A stretch of 25,804 bases of DNA, taken from the NCBI GenBank assembly GCA_902465495.1, contig CABQND010000030.1, positions 1 to 25,804 on the forward strand. Direction: 5' to 3'. Shown piece after piece: positions 1-7,466 of the stretch. Made by a program: the position numbers and the translations under genes. The notes below the pieces were generated by a model, which was not told where the DNA came from, made no database searches, and saw only the letters and a list, made by a program, of their open reading frames with translations. The stretch's first letter is position 1; every line of letters begins with the position of its first letter. Origin of the DNA: an uncultured Eubacteriales bacterium (GTDB lineage: Bacteria > Bacillota > Clostridia > Christensenellales > Borkfalkiaceae).

Positions 1-28
1 GCGCTTTCCGTTTTTTCCGTTGAATCGT

Positions 29-934
29 TTAACGAACACGGCGCGACAAGCTCTTCAAAAAGGAAGAAATCTGCGCGAACGCTTCATCAAAATGCACTTT
101 TTCATTCAAAAACTCGTGGCGCGATCCTTCAATGAGGTATTTCTCCACTCGTTTCATTCCTTGCTTTTTATAAAAATCATACAGCCGTCCGACGCCCTTT
201 TCACCGCCGACAGGATCTTCGGCGCCCGAAATAAGGAGCAACGGAAGCTCCCTGTCCAACCCCGCGGCGTTTTTCTTTTTGTACAATCCCGAAAGTCCCT
301 TAAAAAATCCAGTAAAGAAATTATTGGAACAGACATACATACAAAACGGATCGCCACGGTACTTTTCATTGTTTTCCTCGTCTACACTCAACCAGGAAAA
401 CTTTTCACCGCCGATCTTTTTATCGTAACCGCCAAACACAACATTATTCACAAATTCCGCAGGGGCGTCTTTTCCCTTGAACGCACCGCCGATTCCCGCA
501 AACACGCGTCCCGCTGAAACCGCCGCAGCGTTTTGTCTCGAACTTCCTGCAATGATCGCTCCGTCCAAGAAACGTGCATATTTTTCAATGAACGCCTGCG
601 TCAAAAACGAACCATATGAAAAACCGTAAAGCACATATTTTACCTTCGGAAATTTTTCTCCATAATATTTCGCGATGCCCGCCATGTCTTTCAGCGTGTC
701 CGTAAACATATCCCCTTCACAGTAGCCGAGCGTATCGCTGTCCGTATCGCCATGACCGCGATGGTCATCCGCAACAACAATATAGCCGAGCGCGTTCAAT
801 GCACGCGCAAATTTATCGTATCGCGCGGCGTACTCATTCATGCCGTGCGCAATCTGCACAACACCAATCGGATCCTTTACGTCCGTCCATTCGCGCACAA
901 AAATCTGTTTTTGATCGTACGAAGTAAAAATCAT
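29..934 (-). CDS. alpha/beta hydrolase (monoacylglycerol lipase / lysophospholipase-like)
   Basis: A 301-residue cytoplasmic serine hydrolase of the alpha/beta-fold superfamily, closest in pattern to the Hydrolase_4 group (monoacylglycerol lipases, lysophospholipases). Visible motifs are the oxyanion-hole stretch IAHGMNEY (about residues 28-35), DHRGHG (57-62), the nucleophile elbow GFSYG with Ser106, a probable acid in SGAEDP (Asp240) and the catalytic His in GSRHEF (His273). The frame is open upstream, but the ATG at 934 is preferred because the family starts just before this strand and AGAGGAAGGGCGAG lies upstream. There is no signal peptide or membrane segment. It is transcribed divergently from murG, from its own promoter at 972-1000. 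The substrate cannot be read from sequence: acylglycerol or another ester is family inference. Confidence 0.85.
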   Translation of the reverse strand: MIFTSYDQKQIFVREWTDVKDPIGVVQIAHGMNEYAARYDKFARALNALGYIVVADDHRGHGDTDSDTLGYCEGDMFTDTLKDMAGIAKYYGEKFPKVKYVLYGFSYGSFLTQAFIEKYARFLDGAIIAGSSRQNAAAVSAGRVFAGIGGAFKGKDAPAEFVNNVVFGGYDKKIGGEKFSWLSVDEENNEKYRGDPFCMYVCSNNFFTGFFKGLSGLYKKKNAAGLDRELPLLLISGAEDPVGGEKGVGRLYDFYKKQGMKRVEKYLIEGSRHEFLNEKVHFDEAFAQISSFLKSLSRRVR

Positions 935-971
935 ATCGCCACTCGCCCTTCCTCTTATAACCTTTTCTATT

Positions 972-1000
972 ATTGTACCCCATTGCCGCAAAAATGTAAA
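972..1000 (-). promoter_or_regulatory. SigA-type promoter of the alpha/beta hydrolase gene
   Basis: On the minus strand, TTTACA (995-1000) is followed after 17 nt by TACAAT (972-977), about 38 nt upstream of the ATG at 934. Spacing and hexamers fit a vegetative promoter. Confidence 0.6.
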
Positions 1001-1070
1001 GTCCCGCGCCAATTTTTTTGTTAGAGCAAGGAAAACTTTCAAAGATATTATATTTTTGCACGCAAAACAA

Positions 1071-1076
1071 TATACT
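1071..1076 (+). promoter_or_regulatory. candidate -10 element for murG
   Basis: TATACT lies 27 nt upstream of the murG ATG. The -35 position reads TTATAT at 17 nt spacing, which is poor, so only the -10 is supported. Confidence 0.35.
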
Positions 1077-1102
1077 AATCAAAAAACAGGTTGGGAGGAC
1101 GC

Positions 1103-2161
1103 ATGAAAAAACTGGTTCTTACGGGCGGCGGAAGCGCGGGACACGTTGTACCGAACCTCGCGCTTGTGCCTCGATTACGCGAAAAATTTGAACTCTTTTA
1201 TATTGGAACAAACGGTATCGAACGAAAACTTCTCGCCGGCAAGGGCATCCCCTTTTACACGATCGATGCCCCCAAACTTGTGCGCGGCTCGCTGATGCAA
1301 AATTTTTCCCTTCCTTTTCGGCTTTTGAGATGTGTGCGCCAAGCCAAAAAGCATCTGCGCTCAATTTTACCCGACGCCGTATTTTCCAAAGGCGGATATG
1401 TTTCGCTTCCGGTCGTTCTTGCCGCCCGCGCTTTAAAAATACCCGTTCTCTCACACGAAAGCGATTTCAGCGCGGGGCTTGCGAACCGTATCATCGCGAA
1501 ACGTTGTAAAACGGTTCTGACCAGTTTTCCGGAAACAGCCAAATCAATGGAGAACGGCGTTTATACAGGCTCGCCCGTACGCGAAGAATTGTTCTTGGGA
1601 GATCATGCCGCGGCGCTTGGCAAGTACGGATTCGCAGGCAAAAAACCGGTCCTTCTTGCATTTGGAGGCGGAAGCGGCAGCCGCACCATCAACGACGCAC
1701 TCACCGCTGCACTTGCGGAGCTTCTGCCTTATTTCGATATTTTGCATATTTGCGGAAAAACCGAAAATGCGGCGCGATCCGAAGGATACGTTCCTCTTGA
1801 ATTTGAACAGGATATGGCATCCGCTTACGCCTGCGCCGATTTCGTTGTGGCGCGCGCGGGCTCAAATACGGTTTTTGAACTGCTCGCCCTGAAAAAGCCT
1901 GCCCTGCTCATCCCTTTGGAAAACAAACGCTCACGCGGGGATCAAGTAGAAAACGCGCTGTATTTTCAAAAGCGAGGCGTATGCCACGTCCTGCGCGAAA
2001 GCGAACTCACTGCAGACACCTTAAAAAATTCTTTGTTGAAGCTTGCATCAGACAAAATTCTGCAACGCAACCTGCAAAGTGCAAATTTTAAAGCAGGCAA
2101 TAGCGCCATCATCAAAGAGATCTGCGATGCCGCAGGCAATACAACTCAAACTGAAAAATAA
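1103..2161 (+). CDS. murG: MurG: UDP-GlcNAc:undecaprenyl-PP-MurNAc-pentapeptide GlcNAc transferase
   Basis: 352 residues, GT-B fold glycosyltransferase family 28. It transfers GlcNAc from UDP-GlcNAc to lipid I to make lipid II, the last cytoplasmic step of peptidoglycan precursor synthesis at the inner membrane face. Visible motifs: the N-terminal glycine loop GGGSAGH (residues 8-14), the lipid I-domain stretch HESDFSAGLANR (118-129), GGGSGS at the start of the second Rossmann domain (188-193), the UDP-GlcNAc-site stretch VARAGSNTVFE (249-259), and RGDQVENA (278-285). The frame also opens at a TTG at 1091, but that would include the Shine-Dalgarno GGGAGG (1093-1098) in the coding region, so the ATG at 1103 is taken. 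The gene is monocistronic, outside any mur/fts cluster, as is common in Clostridia, and ends at a bidirectional terminator. A MurG paralogue is possible. Confidence 0.9.
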   Translation: MKKLVLTGGGSAGHVVPNLALVPRLREKFELFYIGTNGIERKLLAGKGIPFYTIDAPKLVRGSLMQNFSLPFRLLRCVRQAKKHLRSILPDAVFSKGGYVSLPVVLAARALKIPVLSHESDFSAGLANRIIAKRCKTVLTSFPETAKSMENGVYTGSPVREELFLGDHAAALGKYGFAGKKPVLLAFGGGSGSRTINDALTAALAELLPYFDILHICGKTENAARSEGYVPLEFEQDMASAYACADFVVARAGSNTVFELLALKKPALLIPLENKRSRGDQVENALYFQKRGVCHVLRESELTADTLKNSLLKLASDKILQRNLQSANFKAGNSAIIKEICDAAGNTTQTEK

Positions 2162-2187
2162 AAAAACGGGCTTTTGCCCGTTTTTCT
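2162..2187. terminator. bidirectional intrinsic terminator
   Basis: CGGGC-TTTT-GCCCG (2167-2180) is flanked by A6 on the left and T5 on the right. It can end murG on the plus strand and the convergent esterase gene, which stops at 2199, on the minus strand. Confidence 0.8.
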
Positions 2188-2198
2188 TTATTTCTCAA

Positions 2199-3053
2199 TC
2201 AGCGTTCAACAAAGTGCACACAAAAACCGCGCGCACGCAAGAATTCAACAGAGAGGTCAAGCCAATGCCGCACATGCGAATACACAGCGCCCTGCGGCTC
2301 ACAGTCATTCACTTCAATGTCACACGTTGAAAGTCCGTGACTGCCTTCAGAAAAAAGATGGAGTTCCGCCGGTACCCCCGCTTTATGTAATGCGGAATAC
2401 AATAAAACAGAGTTTTCAACCGGAACACAATCATCCGTCGTTGTTGCCCAAATGAAAGACGGTGCCGCTGAAGCACGTACTTTATTTTCAAGGGAATAAT
2501 CTTCTTTTTTTACTTTATCGCCACAGAAATTTTTAAATGAACCGCCATGCGAAATATTTTCTCCGGAACTTATGACCGGATACGAATACACCGATGCATC
2601 GGGCCGGATCTTCTCGCAATCGCCGGCAAAAAGAGCTTTGAGCGCAGGATCATCCCAAAGCAAGGAAATGCAACCCAAAAGATGCCCGCCAGCCGAAAAC
2701 CCGACTGCCGCGATGTGCTCTGCGTCAATATCCAAATTCTTTGCTTCACGGCGCAGATACAGCATAGCCATTCCCGCTTGCACGATCTGCGCGGGATAAG
2801 AAACAGGCGCGATGTCATAATTCAGAACAAATGCATCAAACCCGTCAGCAAAATAGCGCATCGCTATCGGTTGCCCTTCTCGCTGGGAAACGAACCCATA
2901 TCCGCCACCGGGGATCACAAGGATTGCGGGGCGAATTTTTTTTGTTCTCATTTCCGTCATATCGCCGTGGCGGAAACAAGTCAGCGTGCCGGCCTTTACG
3001 CCTTCGCGCTCAAAGGAAAAATATTCATAGAGGTCTATCGTTTCTGTTTTCAT
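2199..3053 (-). CDS. alpha/beta hydrolase, acetyl esterase/lipase type
   Basis: 284 residues, an alpha/beta-hydrolase of the acetyl-esterase/BD-FAE-like type that removes acyl groups from small esters or decorated sugars. Visible: the oxyanion-hole motif PGGGY near residue 48, the nucleophile GFSAGGH (Ser120), a probable acid in TTDDCVP (Asp207/208), and SEGSHG carrying the catalytic His (about 239). No signal peptide, so probably cytoplasmic. It follows the aldo/keto reductase gene by 5 nt. A GTG at 3062 would give a GTGA overlap with the upstream stop, but the ATG at 3053 has AAAGGTG at a better spacing of 6. Both starts are possible. Pairing with a YghZ-type reductase suggests small-carbonyl or sugar-derivative turnover, which is inference only. 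Confidence 0.83.
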   Translation of the reverse strand: MKTETIDLYEYFSFEREGVKAGTLTCFRHGDMTEMRTKKIRPAILVIPGGGYGFVSQREGQPIAMRYFADGFDAFVLNYDIAPVSYPAQIVQAGMAMLYLRREAKNLDIDAEHIAAVGFSAGGHLLGCISLLWDDPALKALFAGDCEKIRPDASVYSYPVISSGENISHGGSFKNFCGDKVKKEDYSLENKVRASAAPSFIWATTTDDCVPVENSVLLYSALHKAGVPAELHLFSEGSHGLSTCDIEVNDCEPQGAVYSHVRHWLDLSVEFLRARGFCVHFVER

Positions 3054-3058
3054 TTTGT

Positions 3059-4096
3059 TCACCTTTCCTTCGTCAGTACAATATCATCAATTCGCGCCAA
3101 CTCTTCTTCCGTAAACGACGCATTGATTTTCAAATCATCTTCAATTTGTTGAGGACGGGATGCCCCTACGATCGAGCTCACAACATCACTGTCTTTCAGC
3201 GTCCAGGAAAGCGCCATTTCCGCAAGCGTTTGACCGCGCGCTTGCGCCAGCTCATTCAGACGCACGATCTTGCCTGAAAGTTCGTCTGTGAGGCGCTCAC
3301 GTTTCAGATCGAGATTGCGATTCATGCGGCTGTCTTCCGGAATGCCGTGAAGGTAACGATCTGTCAAAAGCCCCTGTGCAAGCGGACTGTATGCCGTGAT
3401 CGCAAGCCCGTTTTCATGCGCAAACTTTTTCAGCCCGCTTGTCTCCACTGTCCGATCAAGAATCGAATATTGCATTTGCAAAAGAACAAACGGAACTTTC
3501 AATTCTTTAAAAATGGGATAAGCAGCTTTTACCTGTTCAAACGAATAATTGGAAACGCCTATATACAGCGCTTTCCCACTGTCTACAATCTGTTTCAGCG
3601 CAAGACATGTTTCTTCAATGGGAGTATTCGGATCGGGACGATGGTGATAAAAAATATCCACATAATCCACGCCGATATTTTTCAAACTTCGGTCCAAGCT
3701 GGAAATGAGGTGCTTACGATCCCCGTTACCATTGCCATAAGGGCCTCGCCAGGCATTATATCCGGCTTTGGTTGTAATGATCATTTCATCGCGGTATGCT
3801 TTCAGATCTCGCGACAAAATACTTCCGAAATTACGCTCTGCCGCACCCGCCGGAGGGCCGTAGTTGTTTGCTAAATCGAACACAGTTATCCCGCCGTCGA
3901 ATGCAGCGAAGATAATACTTCGCATCATTTCGTAATTGTCGACAGACCCAAAATTGTGCCACATCCCGAACGAAAGAGCCGAAAGCTGCAATCCGCTTTT
4001 CCCCGCGCGGCGATATTCCATATTCATATAACGATCGGGCGAAGGATTGTAACCGTTATTTTTGCGGATCATCTGCCAAATCTCATGACCGTCCAT
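3059..4096 (-). CDS. aldo/keto reductase, YghZ (L-glyceraldehyde 3-phosphate reductase) type
   Basis: About 345 residues, NADPH-dependent aldo/keto reductase. It shares with E. coli YghZ long stretches recalled from the family: YRRAGKSGLQLSALSFGMWH near the N-terminus, FDLANNYGPP, SPLAQGLLTDRYL and LSWTLKDSDVVSSIVGASR near the cofactor-binding end. The catalytic tetrad is visible: Asp74 and Tyr79 in FDLANNYGPP, Lys110 in TTKAG, and His152 in YHHRPD. YghZ reduces L-glyceraldehyde 3-phosphate and methylglyoxal, so a carbonyl-detoxifying role is likely. The start is uncertain. The ATG at 4096 has a GGGGG run 8 nt upstream. The ATG at 4111 has no Shine-Dalgarno sequence and abuts a leader hairpin. 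The ATG at 4072 would match the usual family N-terminus. First gene of a two-gene operon with the esterase. Confidence 0.87.
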   Translation of the reverse strand: MDGHEIWQMIRKNNGYNPSPDRYMNMEYRRAGKSGLQLSALSFGMWHNFGSVDNYEMMRSIIFAAFDGGITVFDLANNYGPPAGAAERNFGSILSRDLKAYRDEMIITTKAGYNAWRGPYGNGNGDRKHLISSLDRSLKNIGVDYVDIFYHHRPDPNTPIEETCLALKQIVDSGKALYIGVSNYSFEQVKAAYPIFKELKVPFVLLQMQYSILDRTVETSGLKKFAHENGLAITAYSPLAQGLLTDRYLHGIPEDSRMNRNLDLKRERLTDELSGKIVRLNELAQARGQTLAEMALSWTLKDSDVVSSIVGASRPQQIEDDLKINASFTEEELARIDDIVLTKER

Positions 4097-4115
4097 AACT
4101 GATGCCCCCATCTTT

Positions 4116-4135
4116 CTGCCGCTCTTACTCGGCAG
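4116..4135. other. hairpin in the aldo/keto reductase leader
   Basis: CTGCCG / CGGCAG inverted repeat with an 8-nt loop. On the plus strand it is followed by T6 (4136-4141), so it looks like a weak plus-strand terminator. On the minus strand it sits in the reductase mRNA leader just 5' of the possible ATG at 4111. Confidence 0.4.
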
Positions 4136-4151
4136 TTTTTTATTTGGTAAT

Positions 4152-4180
4152 ATTGTAAAATAATAAAAGGCAAAAGTCAA
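4152..4180 (-). promoter_or_regulatory. SigA-type promoter of the reductase-esterase operon
   Basis: TTGACT (4175-4180), a 17-nt spacer, then TACAAT (4152-4157) on the minus strand, about 55 nt upstream of the chosen start. Confidence 0.7.
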
Positions 4181-4264
4181 CACAGCGCCACAAAAATTTT
4201 AGGCAGTTTCAATTTTAATGATTTATTCCGACTTCCAATCCTATACTCCACCATGCGATTTTTA

Positions 4265-4594
4265 TTATTCGTACTCTCCGTAATCGCGCTTTCCGTATGA
4301 CTGGGAATCTGAAGACTCACAGACATACGGCTGTTTTTTGTTCGGACGCCCTTCTGGCCTTGTGCTTTTCAAATCCACAAGAACTACGTCCGCTCCGATT
4401 TTTACGATGCTTTTAATGGAAATGAACAAATCATTGTTGCGAAATATATGTATCCCGCGCTTTCCCGGTACCACGATCCCGAATACCCTGCCTTCCGGAA
4501 AAGAAAAGACAATATCGCATGTTCTGCCAAGATTCCTTCCGTCCGTCACATTGACGACATATTTACATTTGAGTTCCCTGTACGAAGTTTCCAT
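4265..4594 (-). CDS. YlmC/YmxH family PRC-barrel sporulation protein
   Basis: 109 residues. Residues 1-80 match the small PRC-barrel proteins of the YlmC/YmxH family, a beta-rich fold; members are widespread in endospore formers and their biochemical role is not settled. The N-terminal METSYRELKCKYVVNVTDG and VFGIVVPGKRG are typical, and the tail after about residue 80 is hydrophilic and low in conservation. The ATG at 4594 is set by GGGGAGG about 5 nt upstream; the longer open frame (to 4648) has no such site. It lies downstream of sigG, the same neighbourhood as in many Clostridia and close to the B. subtilis sigE-sigG-ylm arrangement. A SigE-like -10 (CATACAAT) upstream fits mother-cell expression. 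Confidence 0.8.
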   Translation of the reverse strand: METSYRELKCKYVVNVTDGRNLGRTCDIVFSFPEGRVFGIVVPGKRGIHIFRNNDLFISIKSIVKIGADVVLVDLKSTRPEGRPNKKQPYVCESSDSQSYGKRDYGEYE

Positions 4595-4637
4595 ACAACC
4601 TCCCCTTGGTTTTGCAAAATATGCAAAGCCCTCTATC

Positions 4638-4664
4638 ATTGTATGCACTTCGTCAAAAATATGT
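4638..4664 (-). promoter_or_regulatory. candidate SigE-type promoter of the ylmC-like gene
   Basis: The minus strand carries CATACAAT (4638-4645), an exact match to the known SigE -10 consensus, with ACATATT (4658-4664) upstream resembling the SigE -35. The spacer is 12 nt, about 2 shorter than usual, so this is a candidate only. Confidence 0.4.
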
Positions 4665-4668
4665 GCAA

Positions 4669-4698
4669 GGCGGGGCTTTGCACTCGCAAAGCCCCGCC
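4669..4698 (-). terminator. hairpin downstream of sigG
   Basis: A 12-bp perfect stem (4669-4680 with 4687-4698) and a 6-nt loop, 23 nt after the sigG stop. The T-rich stretch on the minus strand is delayed (TTGCACATATTTTT), so termination may be partial before the ylmC-like gene. Confidence 0.6.
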
Positions 4699-4721
4699 CA
4701 ATCCTTTATTTTTCAGTCAAC

Positions 4722-5501
4722 TCAATACTCATAGGCAATATTGTTTCGGATCGCATTGATCGCATTTTTTTCCAAACGCGAAACCTGCGCCTGCGAAATA
4801 CCGACCTCGTCGGAAATCTCCGTCTGCGTTTTGCCCTCATAATAGCGCAAGAACAAAATTTTTCTTTCTCTTTCTCCCAAATGCTCCATCGCATCCGAAA
4901 GAGCGGCGTGTTCCGTCCACACCTCATCGTTGTTCTTTTCATCATAGATCTGATCCATCAGCATAAGCGTATCGCCCGATTTATTATAAACAGGCTCAAA
5001 CAGTGATACCGGATCCGAGATCGCGTCCAACGCATATACGACTTCGCGTTCGCGCACTTTCATCGCCTCCGCAATCTTTTCGATGGTCGCCTCCTTGTCC
5101 TCTGCTTCCAGCCGCTCGCGCGTTTTTAAGACATTGTACGCCGTATCGCGAATACTGCGTGAAACGCGCAAGGAATTTCCATCCCGCAGAAAGCGTTTGA
5201 TCTCGCCCAAAATCATCGGAACTGCGTACGTCGAAAAGCGAACGCCCACATTGACGTCAAAATTATCGATTGCTTTTAAAAGCCCGATGCAACCCGCCTG
5301 AAACACATCGTCCGCATTTGCGTTTTTTGCCCAAAACCGTTTAACAAGCGACAATACCAGCCGCATATTTCCGACAATAAATTTTTCTCGTGCCGCTGTA
5401 TCGCCCTCTTTCAGGCGACACATCAACTCTTCATTTTCTTTCGCCGTCAAAAGCGGCAAGCCCGACGTATCAACGCCACAGATTTCAACCTTTTGCAACA
5501 T
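4722..5501 (-). CDS. sigG: RNA polymerase sporulation sigma factor SigG
   Basis: 259 residues, sigma-70 family. SigG directs late forespore transcription after engulfment. The N-terminal KVEICGVDTSGLPLL is the SigG signature. Region 2 is seen in NMRLVLSLVKRFWAKN and FQAGCIGLLKAIDNFD, with the -10 recognition segment VRFSTYAVPMILGEIKRFLR. Region 3 follows (SLRVSRSIRDTAY), and region 4.2 carries the helix-turn-helix TQTEISDEVGISQAQVSRLE near the C-terminus. Length is normal for the family. The ATG at 5501 is chosen over an upstream GTG (5510) because GGAGGTG spans that GTG and is spaced 6 nt from the ATG. It lies 95 bp downstream of sigE, the canonical spoIIGA-sigE-sigG order; it may be read from the sigE transcript as well as from a forespore promoter. 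Confidence 0.96.
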   Translation of the reverse strand: MLQKVEICGVDTSGLPLLTAKENEELMCRLKEGDTAAREKFIVGNMRLVLSLVKRFWAKNANADDVFQAGCIGLLKAIDNFDVNVGVRFSTYAVPMILGEIKRFLRDGNSLRVSRSIRDTAYNVLKTRERLEAEDKEATIEKIAEAMKVREREVVYALDAISDPVSLFEPVYNKSGDTLMLMDQIYDEKNNDEVWTEHAALSDAMEHLGERERKILFLRYYEGKTQTEISDEVGISQAQVSRLEKNAINAIRNNIAYEY

Positions 5502-5596
5502 ACTTCGCACCTCCGTTTCCGTATGTACCCTGTGGCGTGCAGTATGCGCATCTTTTTTGGAATTATGTAAAGCTTATTTCACGAAAAAAATTAATG

Positions 5597-6307
5597 TCAG
5601 ACCATTTTACTCATTTCATTTTTCAGTTTTGCAATGATCTTTTTTTCCAATCGTGAGATATACGACTGCGAGATCCCCAAAAGATCCGCAACATCTTTTT
5701 GTGTCATTTCTTCTCGTCCGTTTAAACCGAAGCGAAGATTCATGATCTTTTGATCCCGTTCGGGAAGTTTTTTGAGCGCGCCTAAAAGCAGCTCCTTTTC
5801 CACCCCCGTTTCGATATCTTTATACACGACATCGCTGTCTGTTCCGAGAATATCCGAAAGCAAAAGTTCGTTTCCTTCCCAATCGGTATTGAGCGGTTCA
5901 TCGAAAGACACCTCGCTTTTCAGTCGCACGAGACGGCGCAGGTACATCAAAATCTCATTTTCGATACACCGCGATGCGTACGTAGCAAGTTTGATATTTT
6001 TTCCCGGATTAAAGGAATTGACCGCCTTGATCAGCCCGATCGTTCCGACAGACACGAGATCGTCCGAATCGGCACCCGTGTTGTCAAATTTGCGAGCTAT
6101 GTAAACCACCAGCCGCAGATTGTGCTCGATAAGAGAAGACTTTACTTCCTCATCTCCCTTCGAGAGCTTGCCCAAAAGGTCAGATTCCTCCTCCGCTGTA
6201 TACGGAAGAGGCAGAGCCTCACTGCCGCATATGTAGTCAAGTACGTTTTCCCGCATCTTCATCCTGCGCATCAACTGGCGCAGGGATGCACGGATCTTGT
6301 TCAGCAT
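5597..6307 (-). CDS. sigE: RNA polymerase sporulation sigma factor SigE (pro-SigE precursor)
   Basis: 236 residues, the first mother-cell-specific sigma factor, made as an inactive membrane-associated precursor. Residues 1-27 form the basic, amphipathic pro-sequence and the cleavage neighbourhood YICGSEALPLP (25-35) matches the SpoIIGA processing site of known pro-SigE. Region 2 is almost invariant (EHNLRLVVYIARKF, GTIGLIKAVNSFNP, KLATYASRCIENEILMYLRR) and region 4.2 ends in VADLLGISQSYISRLEKK. The ATG at 6307 has GGAGGTG about 4 nt upstream. This start lies inside spoIIGA, so the whole pro-sequence is encoded in the overlap with the gene of its own protease, implying translational coupling. 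Confidence 0.97.
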   Translation of the reverse strand: MLNKIRASLRQLMRRMKMRENVLDYICGSEALPLPYTAEEESDLLGKLSKGDEEVKSSLIEHNLRLVVYIARKFDNTGADSDDLVSVGTIGLIKAVNSFNPGKNIKLATYASRCIENEILMYLRRLVRLKSEVSFDEPLNTDWEGNELLLSDILGTDSDVVYKDIETGVEKELLLGALKKLPERDQKIMNLRFGLNGREEMTQKDVADLLGISQSYISRLEKKIIAKLKNEMSKMV

Positions 6308-7163
6308 CCTTCACCTCCGAATCCGAAAAATCTTCCTCTTTCGTAAACGACGCCGGCAAAATCAACGTATATTCTCCGGCAAACGATTGCTCACTGATCG
6401 CAACCGTCACATCTCTTAATATATTCGCGCGCCCGCCATAATATATCTCCAAAACATCAATTTGAAAAGCCGTAAGAAAAGATTTTCCGTTTACGGTACG
6501 TACTTCAATTTTTTCACATGGCGTCGACACCGAAAACAACCCGTCCGCAAGCAAAGAAAGTGCTACGGCACGTTCCGCAATTACGATGCCGCGCCCGCGG
6601 CCGTCTTTTAATCGGTTGCCCGTATCCGCAAAAGCCCGCGCTGAAACACATTTTCCTCGCAGGGTCAGACGGCAATCAAACAATAACGCCGCAAGTTTTT
6701 TGCGAGTGCGAACAAACTTTGCAAAACGAGCCCCTCCAAACGCCAAAACAACACATGCCAGCACCAAAACACCTGACGGAAGGGTCTGCACATTATACGA
6801 AAGCTCTCCGCCCTGCTGTATCTCTCCTTGCGCAAAAAGAGCTGTCAAAATTCCCGCAAACGCAAACATATATCCTGCAAAAGCAAGCGAGCAAAGCGCA
6901 TACGTTCGTTTTTGTTTAAAGGTAGCGGCAGGCAAAGGCAACAGTGCCAACACGCCATATTTGACAAGGAACCCGACGAAACCCGGCAAGGTATAATACA
7001 AACAAAATACCGCATACCCCGTACCCAGCATCGCCCCGAAAAAAGCAACAATTCCGATGCGCCACAATTTTGCCCTGCCCTTCACCGTACGGACAGCACA
7101 GTATAAAAGCGCGGCATCGGCACAGAAATTATCGATAAACAAAAGATCGATATAGACGACCAC
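6237..7163 (-). CDS. spoIIGA: SpoIIGA, sigma-E processing aspartic peptidase
   Basis: About 308 residues. SpoIIGA is a membrane-embedded aspartic protease that cleaves the pro-sequence of SigE at the sporulation septum. The N-terminal half has about five hydrophobic segments (roughly residues 5-23, 35-50, 60-80, 88-110, 130-146). The cytoplasmic half has the catalytic motif ADTGNRL (Asp180). The family usually continues DTGNxLxDP, and here it is DTGNRLKDG. The frame is open to 7292, but the GTG at 7163 is taken because GAGAGGGGG lies 8 nt upstream and it gives the family-typical beginning VVYIDLLFIDNF. The last about 24 codons overlap sigE in another frame and encode an acidic tail (QDEDAGKRT end) that is not conserved in the family as I know it. 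Confidence 0.93.
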   Translation of the reverse strand: MVVYIDLLFIDNFCADAALLYCAVRTVKGRAKLWRIGIVAFFGAMLGTGYAVFCLYYTLPGFVGFLVKYGVLALLPLPAATFKQKRTYALCSLAFAGYMFAFAGILTALFAQGEIQQGGELSYNVQTLPSGVLVLACVVLAFGGARFAKFVRTRKKLAALLFDCRLTLRGKCVSARAFADTGNRLKDGRGRGIVIAERAVALSLLADGLFSVSTPCEKIEVRTVNGKSFLTAFQIDVLEIYYGGRANILRDVTVAISEQSFAGEYTLILPASFTKEEDFSDSEVKDAEQDPCIPAPVDAQDEDAGKRT

Positions 7164-7193
7164 GCGCCGCACCCCCTCTCGCCGTGTGCAAAC

Positions 7194-7199
7194 ATTATA
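7194..7199 (-). promoter_or_regulatory. -10 element of the spoIIGA-sigE operon
   Basis: TATAAT on the minus strand, 30 nt upstream of the GTG start. At 17 nt spacing there is no recognisable -35 (AAAAAA), as expected for an activator-dependent promoter. In B. subtilis spoIIG is Spo0A-dependent with a 22-bp spacer. Here TTTCCA lies 22 nt upstream of the -10, and CGTCAAA (7250-7256), one mismatch from a 0A box, lies about 50 nt further up. Confidence 0.5.
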
Positions 7200-7289
7200 A
7201 GCCCGCATTTCTGCGATTTTTTGGAAAGCCTTGCCGCCTTGCGTCGGATTTTGACGAGAATGTATTCGCTTCTCCCGCCCGCGGATGCA

Positions 7290-7326
7290 CAAAAAAGGCG
7301 GCGTTGATTACTCTACGCCGTCTTTT
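7290..7326. terminator. intrinsic terminator after the repeat lipoprotein gene
   Basis: The stem GGCGGCGT (7297-7304) pairs with ACGCCGTC (7315-7322) with one G-U. It is flanked by A6 on the left, which gives a T6 tract on the minus strand, and T5 on the right. It lies about 145 nt after the lipoprotein stop and before the spoIIGA promoter. Confidence 0.7.
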
Positions 7327-7340
7327 TATCCTTTCTGCAG

Positions 7341-7408
7341 GATAGCATAACTGTGCTATCGTCTTCAAATGTTTTCTTTGATTCGTCAACGGCGGCATCT
7401 TCCGCCGT
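7341..7408. other. two inverted repeats in the 3' UTR of the lipoprotein gene
   Basis: GATAGCA-N6-TGCTATC (7341-7360) and ACGGCGG-N6-CCGCCGT (7389-7408) are perfect 7-bp inverted repeats without U-tracts, between the stop codon and the terminator. They could stabilise the 3' end of the mRNA. Nothing else is visible in the 7327-7466 gap. Confidence 0.5.
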
Positions 7409-7466
7409 GTTGCCCGTTTGCAAATTTTTTATTGTTTCAAAACAGCATCCTGTGCGGAGGGAACAC

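Noticed and set aside
5502..5596. Possible SigF/SigG promoter upstream of sigG
   Set aside because: GCATA and GGGTACATA are present, but their spacing (12 nt) is too short and the -10 mismatches, so I do not call it.
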